A stretch of 64,000 nucleotides of DNA from Agrobacterium larrymoorei (GCF_005145045.1 NZ_CP039691.1:2740001-2804000); one strand, 5' to 3'. Shown: positions 18,149 through 26,441, counted from the stretch's first letter. Notes: generated by a model not told the origin, from the letters alone. Numbers and translations are program-made.

Positions 18149-19303
18149 ATGAGAAAGAAACTTACACCAAAACTCCTCGACAATCTCCCTCCCGCCGAAG
18201 GCAAGCGGTACGAGGTCCGCGACGAATTGTTGTCCGGCCTTCATGTTCGCGTATCGAATGCCGGTGGAAAGGTCTGGTATCTGGCGACCCGCGTTGATGA
18301 GAAGCCGAAACGCATCAAGCTCGGCACGTATCCGGTTCTGTCTTTGAAGGATGCGCGTGAAAAGGCACAAACACTGCTGCGCGATATTCAACTGGGCACA
18401 TTCCAACAGCGCGAGGTTGAGCCAGCACCGCCAGTTTTGACGCTCGGTGGTATCATACCCCAGTTCATCACGCGACACGCCCAGCGGCACACCAAGGACT
18501 GGAAGGGTACTCAAAGCATTTTGATGCGCATGAGCGGCCTTCATGCAATACCAATCAACTCCATCAAGCGTGGGGATGTAACGCGTGAACTTGAACGCCT
18601 GATTAGCGACATCGGCGCAAAGGGAGGCAAAGGCACACGGGCGAACCGTGGATTGGCCGCGATCAAGAAACTTTATACGTGGTGCGTCGATCAGGGCATC
18701 GTAGAAATCTCGCCCGTGGTCGGCCTGAAGCCCCCTATCAAGGAGGAGTCGCGCGACCGTGTCCTGACAGATAACGAAATCATTGCCTATTGGAATGGAT
18801 GTGAAGCTGAAGGCTACCCCTTCGAGCAGTTCGGCAAACTTCTTTTGCTGACCGGCCAGCGCCGCAACGAAATCGCATCCATGCGCTGGTCGAAAATCGA
18901 CCTACAACGTGGAACTCTGACGCTCAAAGCTGAGCGTACGAAAAACGGCTCTGCGCATATCGTGCCTCTGTCCCGGCAGGCACTCGACATTCTGCGATCT
19001 ATTCCGCGCTTTCTTGGTTCCGAATACGTATTCACTTCGACAGGCAAGACGCCGATTTCAGGCTTTGGCCGCTTCAAGGATCGTCTGGACATCTTTGTCG
19101 GTCTAGAAGCTGAGAACTGGCGCTTTCATGATGTTCGCCGCACCGCTGCAACGAATATGGCAATCCTCAAGGTGCAACCGCACATCATCGAAGCTGTGTT
19201 GAACCATAAATCCGGGATAGTCTCCGGGGTCGCATCCATCTACAATCGCCACGCGTATTTCGATGAGAAGCAGGAGCGTTGCAAATATGGGCGGATCGCG
19301 TGA
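18149..19303 (+). CDS. int: P4-type tyrosine integrase
   Basis: The 384-residue integrase has the N-terminal DUF4102-type arm-binding domain (LTPKLLDNLPPAEGKRYEVRD, KRIKLGTYPVLSLKDAREKA), a core-binding domain (about 90-190), and a tyrosine recombinase domain. Catalytic residues are visible: R in LLLTGQRRNEIASMRW, H and R in HDVRRTAATNMA, and the nucleophilic Y in IYNRHAYF. ATG 18149 matches the usual family start; a longer frame from 18059 adds unrelated residues. It is the obvious recombinase for the tRNA-Phe repeats. It lies about 5 kb from the left repeat, partly because an IS66 element has been inserted between them. Confidence 0.95.
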   Translation: MRKKLTPKLLDNLPPAEGKRYEVRDELLSGLHVRVSNAGGKVWYLATRVDEKPKRIKLGTYPVLSLKDAREKAQTLLRDIQLGTFQQREVEPAPPVLTLGGIIPQFITRHAQRHTKDWKGTQSILMRMSGLHAIPINSIKRGDVTRELERLISDIGAKGGKGTRANRGLAAIKKLYTWCVDQGIVEISPVVGLKPPIKEESRDRVLTDNEIIAYWNGCEAEGYPFEQFGKLLLLTGQRRNEIASMRWSKIDLQRGTLTLKAERTKNGSAHIVPLSRQALDILRSIPRFLGSEYVFTSTGKTPISGFGRFKDRLDIFVGLEAENWRFHDVRRTAATNMAILKVQPHIIEAVLNHKSGIVSGVASIYNRHAYFDEKQERCKYGRIA

Positions 19304-20048
19304 TGCAATTGACAAACTCCCATTCCCATCAGTCTGGCTTACGGTCAGGGAACACCACAGAGATGATTGGGAAATCAGGCTTCGCCCAGCAGCCAACCTT
19401 ATAGGATATTTTCTTTTTCCGGTGGGTTGGCACTGGAGCGAGTTCAAAGCGCTGACCGACGCTGACAAAATGCCCTATGAAGGCATGGCCCGCGAAGCCT
19501 CAAATCAAGAGATTCCTCTCAAGCGCCCATTGATGAAACCGGCTAGTGTTCGGTATCGCGCTGCCGGTGACCACAGGAGGAATGTGGTCCACAGTTTCCT
19601 TCAAAAAATTCTTGTCCGAGGAGACGTTCGTTATTTTCATGGGCCAATGCGTAATATCGCTTTGCCCCATAGAGGATCTCAGCCCGTCAACCGTCCGCTG
19701 GCAAGGGACGACTTTGAAGAGGTTCGCATCGCCAACTCTACAGTTGGGCGAATGATCTCACGGCAGATAGATGTCAAAGTCGACGCCAAAGATTTGATTG
19801 AGCACCTAATCAGGCAAAACGAAACAAGGGGTGCTCCACCTGCATATGATCTTAATAAAATTGAGCGCTGGTGCCGCGACCAGCTCGAAAGGAACGCCGT
19901 TTTGAAGGACATGACAGGTGAACTAAGCGCAACACTGATAAATGCTGCTTCCGACTGGCAGGGTAAGATTTTCACGAAGCCTGCTGGCCCGGATCAGATT
20001 CGGCCAATCGTCACTCGGTTGTTGCGCGAATACGTCAACGAAGAATAA
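19287..20048 (+). CDS. Hypothetical protein downstream of the integrase
   Basis: The 253-residue soluble protein is not recognised. It begins GGSRDAIDKLPFPSVWLTVRE and contains LIGYFLFPVGWHW and a helical C-terminal part with IERWCRDQLERNAVLKDM. ATG 19287 is chosen because GGAG lies about 11 bases upstream, inside the integrase end; it overlaps the integrase by 17 bases, so the two are probably cotranscribed. The C-terminal part ends shortly before the AlpA-like regulator. Its position between int and alpA suggests a role in excision or regulation, but nothing in the sequence proves it. Confidence 0.7.
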   Translation: MGGSRDAIDKLPFPSVWLTVREHHRDDWEIRLRPAANLIGYFLFPVGWHWSEFKALTDADKMPYEGMAREASNQEIPLKRPLMKPASVRYRAAGDHRRNVVHSFLQKILVRGDVRYFHGPMRNIALPHRGSQPVNRPLARDDFEEVRIANSTVGRMISRQIDVKVDAKDLIEHLIRQNETRGAPPAYDLNKIERWCRDQLERNAVLKDMTGELSATLINAASDWQGKIFTKPAGPDQIRPIVTRLLREYVNEE

Positions 20049-20144
20049 CAGCGCATTATTGTTCAAAGACTGAAGCGAGAGCATTCGGCATCATCTGCAT
20101 ATTCCTGACAGAGATCGGGGCGGCTAATGCAGAAAGGTGTTACC

Positions 20145-20384
20145 ATGACAAAGCAACGAACTGAAATCTCGCTCGAAAACCAGATTTTCCTAAGCAGGAA
20201 AGACCTGCATGATTTGGGAATTCGTGTATCTTCAGCAACCCTAATTAGATGGCAAAATGCTGGACGTTTTCCAAAAGCGGCGCGTCTCGGTGGCACAAGA
20301 CTCGCATGGCCTAGAGATAAGGTCATGGCGTGGTGCGAGAAATCCATCAAAGACGGTGAGAACTTCACCTACGCCGACTTCTGA
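20145..20384 (+). CDS. AlpA-like DNA-binding regulator / excisionase
   Basis: The 79-residue protein has the MerR/Xis-type winged helix of the AlpA family: FLSRKDLHDLGIRVSSATLIRWQNAGRFPKAARLGGTRLAWPRDKVMAWCE. AlpA-type proteins activate or assist excision of P4-like elements. ATG 20145 is preferred because AAAGGTG stands about seven bases upstream; an in-frame ATG at 20127 is possible. The second IS66 element has landed 18 bases after its stop and so separates it from the replication genes. Confidence 0.85.
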   Translation: MTKQRTEISLENQIFLSRKDLHDLGIRVSSATLIRWQNAGRFPKAARLGGTRLAWPRDKVMAWCEKSIKDGENFTYADF

Positions 20385-20506
20385 CATCGGGGCATAGCGC
20401 CCGTGAGCGTCCGGTGAGCTGTTTTTGCTGATCGGGCAAATCAGGCGATGTTCTGGCATTAGAACCAGCATTAGTGCTGACATAAATACCAGAGCAAAGA
20501 GGTTTC

Positions 20507-20869
20507 ATGGCCCGCATGGAGATCATGTCCGGTACCGAGCGCAGACGGCGCTGGTCGGACGAGGCGAAGCTGAGGATACTGGCGGAAGCTGATGAGCCGG
20601 GTGCTCGCATTGGTGACGTGGCGCGCCGGCATGACGTTCATCCTGGCCAGATCCGCTTGTGGCGAAAGTCGTTCAACTATGTTGATCGACCGACGGTGTT
20701 CCTTCCAGTGGAAATCGTGGAGGAGTTTGGCGTAAGTCAGGCGTCTACGACGGCAACGAGGCTGGCGATCGTCGAGATCTTGCTTCGAAACGGTCGGAGT
20801 TTGAAGGTTCCTGTTGACGTTGAGTTGAAACTGCTTGGCCCGCTCGTCGCTTGCGTGGAGGCGGCATGA
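20507..20869 (+). CDS. tnpA: IS66 protein TnpA
   Basis: The 120-residue protein carries the helix-turn-helix RRRRWSDEAKLRILAEADEPGARIGDVARRHDVHPGQIRLWRK at its N-terminus, split here as RRWSDEAKLRILAE and DVARRHDVHPGQIRLWRK. It is the first gene of IS66 element 2 and overlaps tnpB by four bases. It is only distantly similar to the TnpA of element 1. Confidence 0.93.
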   Translation: MARMEIMSGTERRRRWSDEAKLRILAEADEPGARIGDVARRHDVHPGQIRLWRKSFNYVDRPTVFLPVEIVEEFGVSQASTTATRLAIVEILLRNGRSLKVPVDVELKLLGPLVACVEAA

Positions 20870-21213
20870 TCGGGCCGTCAGGGAATGTACAGGTTTATCT
20901 GGCCTGCGGAGTGACTGACATGCGTCGCGGTATCGACGGTTTGTCAGCGCTGGTCGAGGGGGTGATCAGACAAGCGCCTGGTTCTGGCGCGATCTTCGGG
21001 TTCCGCGGCAGGCGCGCGGACCGAATCAAGCTTTTATGGTGGGACGGCCAAGGCTTTTGCCTGTTTTACAAGGTTTTGGAACGCGGATACTTCCCATGGC
21101 CGGCGGCCAAAGATGGCGTTGTGCATCTGACGCAGGCTCAGTTGTCGATGCTCGTCGAGGGGATCGACTGGCGACGACCGACATGGACGTCAGCGCCTCA
21201 TCGCACGGGCTGA
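20866..21213 (+). CDS. tnpB: IS66 accessory protein TnpB
   Basis: The 115-residue protein has the TnpB signature VYLACGVTDMRRGIDGLSALV, then FGFRGRRADRIKLLWWDGQGF and the ending LVEGIDWRRP. ATG 20866 overlaps the tnpA stop (ATGA). The last residues after LVEGIDWRRP differ from the usual QRTWRP-type ending; a small frame change at the very end cannot be excluded. Confidence 0.93.
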   Translation: MIGPSGNVQVYLACGVTDMRRGIDGLSALVEGVIRQAPGSGAIFGFRGRRADRIKLLWWDGQGFCLFYKVLERGYFPWPAAKDGVVHLTQAQLSMLVEGIDWRRPTWTSAPHRTG

Positions 21214-21285
21214 AAGCGTTATTTTGCAAGGGTGTCAGGGGTAAAATGCTGGCGCTAAAGGGCCAAATCAGTTACATTTTTGGGT

Positions 21286-22851
21286 ATGGAAACAACGCCG
21301 CCACAGGGTCAGGACGAGCTATCTGCACTGCGTGCATTGGTTGCTGAACAGGCGGCGAAACTCGAGCGACAAGACGCGGAAGTTACCAAGCGCGATACCA
21401 TAATCGACATTTTGCGCGCGCAGTTGGAGTTGCTGCGCCATCGACAGCATGGGGCCTCGTCCGAGAAAATAGACCGCAAGATCGAACAATTCGAACTGAT
21501 GCTCGAGGAGATTGAAGCGTCCCGCGCCGAGGCTGAGGTTCGCTCTGGAAGGACACCACTGCCGGAGCTGGAAGATGCCTGCGAAAAGCCAAAACGCAGA
21601 CCTTTGCCGGATGGGCTGCCGACAGAAGAGCGGATCTATCCGGCGCCGTGCAATTGCCCGACCTGCGGCGGGACATCGTTCCTGAAAGCACCTGATAAGG
21701 TGGTCCAGGTCATGGAGCATGTGCCGGCATCCGTGAAGATTGTTCGCCATGTCGAAAAGCGCTTCGTTTGCAAGGACTGCGACACTTCGTTGTCTGGCAA
21801 GATGCCGACCCTGCCGATCGAGCGCGGCAAACCCGGTCCCGGATTGCTTGCCCATATCATGGTCGCCAAATTCGACGATCACATCCCACTTTACCGACTG
21901 TCGGAGATGTACGATCGGCTTGGGATCGATATCTCCCGTTCCGTGATGGCCGACTGGATGGGGCATGCATCGGCTTTGCTCGGCCCCCTGATTTTGCTGA
22001 TCAGAGCGCATATCGCGGCCGTCGATCGGATCCATACCGACGACACTCCGGTCGATGTTCTCGACCCTGGACGAGGAAAGACCAGGACCGGGAGGGTCTG
22101 GGTCTACGTCTTCGATGGGCGTGGCTATCAAGATCCCAGGCCCGGAGCGATCGCTTATTATTACAGCCCTGACCGCAAGGGGGTTCACCCAGCCGAACAT
22201 CTTTCCAACTTCAGTGGCGTGATGCACGCGGACGGCTATGCTGGCTACAACAAGCTGTACGGCAATCAGATCATAGAGGCTGCCTGCATGGCGCATGTAC
22301 GCCGCAAATTCCATGACGTGATCAAACTCAAGCCATCAACGATCGCGCAGGAAGCGCTGTCGCGCATTGGTGCTCTCTACGATATCGAGGATCGTATCCG
22401 TGGCATGTTGCCTGACGAGAGGCGGGATTTGCGCCAGCAGCATGCCAAACCCATCCTGGACGAGCTGAAAGAGTGGATTGAGGATGTCCAGACAACACTG
22501 CCACAGAAACAGAAGCTGGCGGAAGCGATGCGGTATGCGCTGTCACGATGGGCAGCATTGAGCGTCTATCTTGATGACGGCCGGGTTGAAATCGACAACA
22601 ACATAGCTGAGCGTGCCATGCGACCACTGGGAATTGGCCGAAAGAACTGGTTATTTGCGGGCTCCGACAAGGGTGGTGAGCGCATCGCAAATATCTTGAG
22701 CATCATCGAAACCGCAAAGCTTCATGGCCACAATCCGGAAGCCTATCTGACCGATGTGCTGGCCCGGATCCAGGATCATCCCAAAGACCGACTTGAAAAT
22801 CTGCTGCCTTGGAACTGGACGCCGGCAAACGCTCGGTGCGAGGCTGCCTGA
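21286..22851 (+). CDS. tnpC: IS66 transposase TnpC
   Basis: The 521-residue transposase is full length. A coiled coil (about 10-85) leads into the zinc-finger-like region (CNCPTCGGTSFL and FVCKDCDTSLSG), then the DDE core with IHTDDTPVDVL and MHADGYAGYNKL, and the glutamate in IDNNIAERAMRPLGIGRK. The C-terminal GRKNWLFAGSDKGGERIANI is intact. Its stop overlaps the start of the passenger gene (TGATG). ATG 21286 is preferred over a TTG two codons upstream. Confidence 0.95.
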   Translation: METTPPQGQDELSALRALVAEQAAKLERQDAEVTKRDTIIDILRAQLELLRHRQHGASSEKIDRKIEQFELMLEEIEASRAEAEVRSGRTPLPELEDACEKPKRRPLPDGLPTEERIYPAPCNCPTCGGTSFLKAPDKVVQVMEHVPASVKIVRHVEKRFVCKDCDTSLSGKMPTLPIERGKPGPGLLAHIMVAKFDDHIPLYRLSEMYDRLGIDISRSVMADWMGHASALLGPLILLIRAHIAAVDRIHTDDTPVDVLDPGRGKTRTGRVWVYVFDGRGYQDPRPGAIAYYYSPDRKGVHPAEHLSNFSGVMHADGYAGYNKLYGNQIIEAACMAHVRRKFHDVIKLKPSTIAQEALSRIGALYDIEDRIRGMLPDERRDLRQQHAKPILDELKEWIEDVQTTLPQKQKLAEAMRYALSRWAALSVYLDDGRVEIDNNIAERAMRPLGIGRKNWLFAGSDKGGERIANILSIIETAKLHGHNPEAYLTDVLARIQDHPKDRLENLLPWNWTPANARCEAA

Positions 22852-23156
22852 TGGCACGCTCAAGGTTCATTTACACACTCAACCAAGTCGCCGGCATGAT
22901 CGGCGAGAACCTCGAACTGATCGAAGAAGTGACGGCCAACTCGGACAACATCTCCGAAGGCGAACTGGTTTACGTCAGCGATGGCACTGAAGATGGCACG
23001 AAGGGTCTGACCGAGAACGGCATCAAAGAACTTCAAAGCCTACTTGCCGACATCAGGACGTGGGACGGCGGTATCCGCGAGTTCCTCATCGACACACAGT
23101 GCGATCCTGAAATAATCGACCGCATCATGGCCGATGAGATGAAGCGCGGCCTTTAG
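22851..23156 (+). CDS. Small IS66 passenger protein of unknown function
   Basis: The 101-residue acidic protein starts ARSRFIYTLNQVAGMIGENLELIEEV and continues with GELVYVSDGTEDG and RTWDGGIREFLIDTQCDPEIIDRIMADE. The ATG at 22851 overlaps the tnpC stop, and the gene lies within the terminal repeats, so it travels with the insertion sequence. No domain with known function is recognised. Confidence 0.8.
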   Translation: MARSRFIYTLNQVAGMIGENLELIEEVTANSDNISEGELVYVSDGTEDGTKGLTENGIKELQSLLADIRTWDGGIREFLIDTQCDPEIIDRIMADEMKRGL

Positions 23157-23270
23157 ATTCTATCTCGCGACACCCGAAAAATGCTTTCGCCGGACGCTCA
23201 CTAGCGCCCCGACCCTCTCCCTACAATTTATTGGCAACAGCACGCTGTCCCAGCGTGAACGGACATCTGT

Positions 23271-24011
23271 GTGCGTTGCCAGCATTTCCAAGGCTTAAAA
23301 CATGAAAATCTATCAAGCCCGAAACGGACGCATAGCAACTCTCAGCTTTTCCGCGACCTCAACGACGATGATCATATTATCCGTAGTCAGCACCAGTTCT
23401 TGCAGGATGTTTGTAACGACATCGCAGAGGGCAGCTATACATTTCTCGCCTTTAAACAGGTGACCACAGGTAAATGGGAAGACCACGCCATAAAAAACGC
23501 TGGTTCTTGGCGGGAAACCCTAGATTTGCTGCGAGAGTATTCCCGCTGGGATTACGACCAGTATTTTTGCCCAAATTCTTTTTCAGAGGAGCGCCGCAAG
23601 CAGCTATACGCGCTGCCGACATCTTTCGGCTGGTGCGACATAGATCGCAGCGAACCATCCATTTACGAGCCTGTGCCAAGTATCCTCTGGGAAACATCTC
23701 CTCAGAGTTATCAAGGTCTATGGTTGTGGGATAGGACGCACCGGGCGACCGATGCTGAACTATTCTCCAAGTCGCTCGCCTATCGGCATGGTGGTGACAA
23801 TAGCGGCTGGTCCGCGACAAAGATGCTGCGTATCCCCGGATCGGTGAACCATAAACCCCAATATAACGAGCCGTTCGTCAAGATCATCAAAAGCGACTGG
23901 TCAGAAATTACATCGCGCCCTCGGCCATTAGAAGGCGTTCGTCATGCAGTTGCGTCTGCGTTGCCCACTATCGATGCCAATCCACCAAGCATGACCGTGA
24001 TGCGGTTTTGA
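23271..24011 (+). CDS. RepB/prim-pol-type DNA primase, N-terminal part
   Basis: The 246 residues match the primase domain of plasmid and satellite replication proteins: FGWCDIDRSEP gives the metal-binding DxD-type pair, and AYRHGGDNSGWSATKMLRIPGSVNHKP is the typical block near the active site. The protein would make primers for element replication. The start is uncertain: GTG 23271 has no clear ribosome-binding site and no ATG is available in this frame near the N-terminus, while an out-of-frame ATG lies at 23302. The IS66 insertion 70 bases upstream may have removed the natural promoter. It overlaps the next gene by four bases. Confidence 0.75.
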   Translation: MRCQHFQGLKHENLSSPKRTHSNSQLFRDLNDDDHIIRSQHQFLQDVCNDIAEGSYTFLAFKQVTTGKWEDHAIKNAGSWRETLDLLREYSRWDYDQYFCPNSFSEERRKQLYALPTSFGWCDIDRSEPSIYEPVPSILWETSPQSYQGLWLWDRTHRATDAELFSKSLAYRHGGDNSGWSATKMLRIPGSVNHKPQYNEPFVKIIKSDWSEITSRPRPLEGVRHAVASALPTIDANPPSMTVMRF

Positions 24012-24259
24012 AACGCTACTTCAAGTCCCTTCACCCGAAGGTTCGCACCCTCATTCGCAGTAAGAAAGCCTACGAGCGAGATCGATCTGCGCAAGTCTAC
24101 CACATGATTGCCGGGCTGCATGAGGCTGGTGCAACACCAGACGAGATAGGCTCTGTGCTGTGGCAGAACCCCTACTTCATCGAAAAATACGGACGCGATA
24201 TCGACAAGCTCAACGATGAAATTTCTCGTGTCATCTGCAAAATTGAGGGCAGGAAATGA
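24008..24259 (+). CDS. Primase-associated C-terminal helical protein
   Basis: The 83-residue protein includes KAYERDRSAQVYHMIAGLHEAG and TPDEIGSVLWQNPYFIEKYG, the helical module that usually forms the C-terminal end of prim-pol replication proteins. Here it has its own start overlapping the primase stop (ATGA) and overlaps the helicase gene by four bases. Either the primase is naturally split into coupled genes or a stop has separated the two parts. Confidence 0.7.
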   Translation: MKRYFKSLHPKVRTLIRSKKAYERDRSAQVYHMIAGLHEAGATPDEIGSVLWQNPYFIEKYGRDIDKLNDEISRVICKIEGRK

Positions 24260-25247
24260 TCAAGAAACAGAAAAAAGAGCTGTTCGTTGACCTCGTGTCC
24301 ATCGAACCGAAAGAGGTTAAATGGCTCTGGGAGCCGTTCATTCCCTTCAGCATGATCACCATCATGGAAGGCGACCCAGGTATCGGGAAGTCATATCTTG
24401 CCATGCATTTGGCCGCGCAGGTTTCCATAGGGGGTAAATTGCCGGATGGGCAAAAACTCAGGAAGGGCCGCGTTTTGTATCTGAGTGCTGAAGATGACGC
24501 AGCCTACACGATACGTCCGCGCATTGACGCGATGGGAGGCAACGTCGAGCGCATTCGGGTGCAGGGCGATTTCCTGTCCCTTGATGAAAAGGGGCTGGCT
24601 GCGCTAATGCGCGAGGTGCGACGGCAACCACCTGACTTGCTCATTCTTTATCCGCTGTTCGCGTATGTGCCGAGTGGGCAGGATATGTACAAACCGAATG
24701 TCATCAGGCAGCTTTTGTCTTTCCTAAAGAAATCGCCGAAGCTGGCGAGACTGCCGTTTTGATTATTCGGCATTTGACGAAAGCGAAGCATGACAAGGCG
24801 ATCTATCAAGGTGGTGGGTCGATGGATGTAATCGGTGCAGCGCGTTCGGCGTTTCTGGTCTGCGAGCATCCGAATGACAGCGGTACGAAACTGATAGTGC
24901 ATATCAAGCATAATATCGCGCCGAGGGGGCAAACGCAGACATACGAGCTTTACTCCGAGAAAGAAGGCGACATTGCCCGCCTCAACTGGCTTGGCCCGTC
25001 AGACATCACTGTTGATGATCTGATGAGTCCGACCGAGGGAAAGAAGCGCATGTCCTCGCTCGATGAAGCCATAGAGTTCTTGCGTGTCTATCTGAAAAAT
25101 GGTCGTCAACCGACAACCACAGTTGAGAAGGAGGCAGCAGCGCGAGGCATTTCTGAAAAGACGCTGGAACGCGCCCGGCACTCGCTGAGCGTCAAATCTT
25201 CAAAGGCTAGGGACAAATGGTATCTGAGTTTGCCGGATGAAGAGTGA
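24256..25247 (+). pseudogene. RepA/AAA_25 replicative helicase, frameshifted
   Basis: The first part (24256-24762) holds the RecA-fold AAA_25 ATPase: FSMITIMEGDPGIGKSYLA with Walker A, VLYLSAEDD, and LLILYPLFAYVPSGQDMYKPN. After FLKK at about 24731 the reading frame goes wrong and stops at 24762. The expected continuation IAEAGETAVLIIRHLTKAKH, then QGGGSMDVIGAARSAFLV, is found in the neighbouring frame, open to 25247. One base appears to be missing in the A-rich stretch at 24727-24732. The complete protein would have about 330 residues and would unwind DNA for replication. It may be a true pseudogene, a sequencing error, or programmed slippage. Confidence 0.88.
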
Positions 25248-25405
25248 CAACCGCTAAAAGCAAGTGCGCCAAGAACGCCAACATCGTCAGGTATATTCAT
25301 GGCGCACTTACATTTCTCAACATCGCCGAGCGAAAACATGACGCCCTTGGCGTTCTTGGCGCTCTTTACCAGAAGCTACAGGATCAAAACCTTGGTGGTG
25401 TGTAA
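25244..25405 (+). CDS. Small frame overlapping the helicase end; possible displaced C-terminal tail
   Basis: A GTG overlapping the helicase stop (GTGA) opens a 53-residue frame whose product contains KCAKNANIV and later LGVLGALYQ. These two stretches are encoded by the two arms of one inverted repeat (25262-25281 and 25347-25366). I have an unverified impression that related helicases carry similar alanine/asparagine-rich and glycine/leucine-rich tails, in which case this is the helicase C-terminus put out of frame. It may equally be non-coding. Confidence 0.35.
   Translation: MTTAKSKCAKNANIVRYIHGALTFLNIAERKHDALGVLGALYQKLQDQNLGGV
25262..25366. repeat. Long inverted repeat after the helicase gene
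   Basis: Arms 25262-25281 and 25347-25366 are reverse complements at 19 of 20 positions (core GCGCCAAGAACGCCAA), with 65 bases between them. The first nine bases of the left arm (AAGTGCGCC) also pair perfectly with GGCGCACTT at 25301-25309, so two hairpins compete for the same arm. No T-run follows, so a simple terminator is unlikely. Confidence 0.75.
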
Positions 25406-25790
25406 CCCTGCTGATCCGCGACTGTGCATGTCGCAAATAAAAAAACGCCCTCCCCCTACCTGTGGCCACATGATGTAGGCGCGCTTCGTGTCCCATGTTG
25501 ACTGATGCGCGCCGGAGCCAACGGACCGACAACAAAACATTTCATCAATCTGTCGGGACAAAGGATGGGGCGAATTCACTAATGAAAGCAAGCATTCTGA
25601 TTGCTGTGCGATGCCATCAGGATTTACTGGGTGTCATGTGGGCATATTCATGCGTTGGAAATCGACACATTCGCGCCATCAGCGCGTTTGTCGTCATTGA
25701 CGTATTCACCGCGCCGATGCTTGTGTCACAGGCGCGCTGGCTCATATTACGCGGCCGCGTGCGCTAATGCCCGCACGGTCTGTCGGTCAA
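25406..25790. other. Gap with no convincing gene
   Basis: About 385 bases between the helicase region and the small membrane protein. There is a run of seven A residues near 25438 and several GCGCGC-like stretches. A plus-strand open frame from 25495 exists but has no ribosome-binding site and no recognisable product, so no gene is called. A replication origin for the element could lie here, but I see no clear iterons. Confidence 0.4.
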
Positions 25791-26069
25791 CTACAGATTG
25801 CTCCGACGCTCAAGCTCAGCGCGAACCCGTCTCCACTTGCCTTGCTCGAAGCTCTTCGAATAACGCCAAGCGCGATCTTCCTCCATCGCAGCGAACTCCT
25901 CGGCACGATCATCATGCTGCTCGACCAGTTCGTCAGCAATACGTTCGATCTCCAAGCGTGGAATGAGCATCGGTCGGAACCGGCCCTGCCATTGCAGCCA
26001 CAGGAAGATACCGGCAACAAAGGCCGCCATTCCAAACAGGGGCATATAGTTTGATGCGACGATATCCAT
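25791..26069 (-). CDS. Small membrane-anchored protein with a charged helical tail
   Basis: The 92-residue protein has one membrane segment near residues 8-25 (LFGMAAFVAGIFLWLQW), followed by a highly charged helix with LEIERIADELVEQHDDRAEEFAAMEEDRAW. GTGGAG stands about six bases before the ATG, a good ribosome-binding site. It is divergent from the XRE regulator across 102 bases that contain a palindrome, so the regulator may control it. The function is not recognised. Confidence 0.65.
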   Translation of the reverse strand: MDIVASNYMPLFGMAAFVAGIFLWLQWQGRFRPMLIPRLEIERIADELVEQHDDRAEEFAAMEEDRAWRYSKSFEQGKWRRVRAELERRSNL

Positions 26070-26100
26070 TGCTGCACTCCACGAAGATTATGCAACACAA

Positions 26101-26117
26101 TATCCCGAAGTGGGATA
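26101..26117. promoter_or_regulatory. Palindrome between divergent genes, candidate XRE operator
   Basis: TATCCC and GGGATA form a perfect dyad around five bases, in the 102-base space between the membrane protein gene and the XRE regulator gene. A partial copy (ATCGGGAT) lies a few bases further. The location suits autoregulation by the XRE protein, but this is inference. Confidence 0.5.
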
Positions 26118-26171
26118 ATTCTAAATCGGGATTACTGCGATTGCTCCAGAATTCTTTGGACATCGGAACCC

Positions 26172-26441
26172 GTGACGAAATCCACCCACACACCCGAGTA
26201 TAGGCGTCTTGTCGAACTTCTCATAGAAACGCGGCGGGAGGCTAAACTGACGCAACAACAGCTTGCCAACCGTATCGGCAAGCCGCAGTCCTATGTGGCG
26301 AAAGTGGAAGGTGCTGAACGGCGTATCGACGTAATCGAATTCGCGAAGCTAGCCAAGGCCATGGACGAAAGCCCAACGGCGTTGCTCGATAGGCTGCTTG
26401 CCGCCATTGAAAAACTCGAAAGATCGCAAGATTTTCCCTGA
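26172..26441 (+). CDS. XRE-family helix-turn-helix regulator
   Basis: The 89-residue protein has a canonical Cro/C1-type helix-turn-helix: LIETRREAKLTQQQLANRIGKPQSYVAKVEGAERRIDVIEF. The C-terminal helix could dimerise. The start is GTG. It probably controls the divergent small membrane protein gene and its own gene through the palindrome at 26101-26117. Small regulators of this kind often control cargo of integrative elements. Confidence 0.9.
   Translation: MTKSTHTPEYRRLVELLIETRREAKLTQQQLANRIGKPQSYVAKVEGAERRIDVIEFAKLAKAMDESPTALLDRLLAAIEKLERSQDFP

Larger units (their letters stand above)
20403..23201 (+). mobile_element. IS66-family element 2, with 8-bp target duplication
   Basis: The element of 2799 bp begins and ends with inverted copies of GTGAGCGTCCGG (20403-20414 and the complement of 23190-23201), with weaker similarity continuing inward. 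It is flanked by perfect copies of TAGCGCCC at 20395-20402 and 23202-23209. It carries tnpA, tnpB, tnpC and a fourth coupled gene. Its ends and transposase differ from element 1, so the two are separate acquisitions. Confidence 0.95.

Noticed and set aside
25262..25366. Reading the inverted repeat as a Rho-independent terminator
   Set aside because: The arms are 65 bases apart and no T-run follows the right arm.
25495..25767. A 90-codon frame in the gap after the helicase
   Set aside because: No ribosome-binding site, no similarity that I recognise, and irregular composition.
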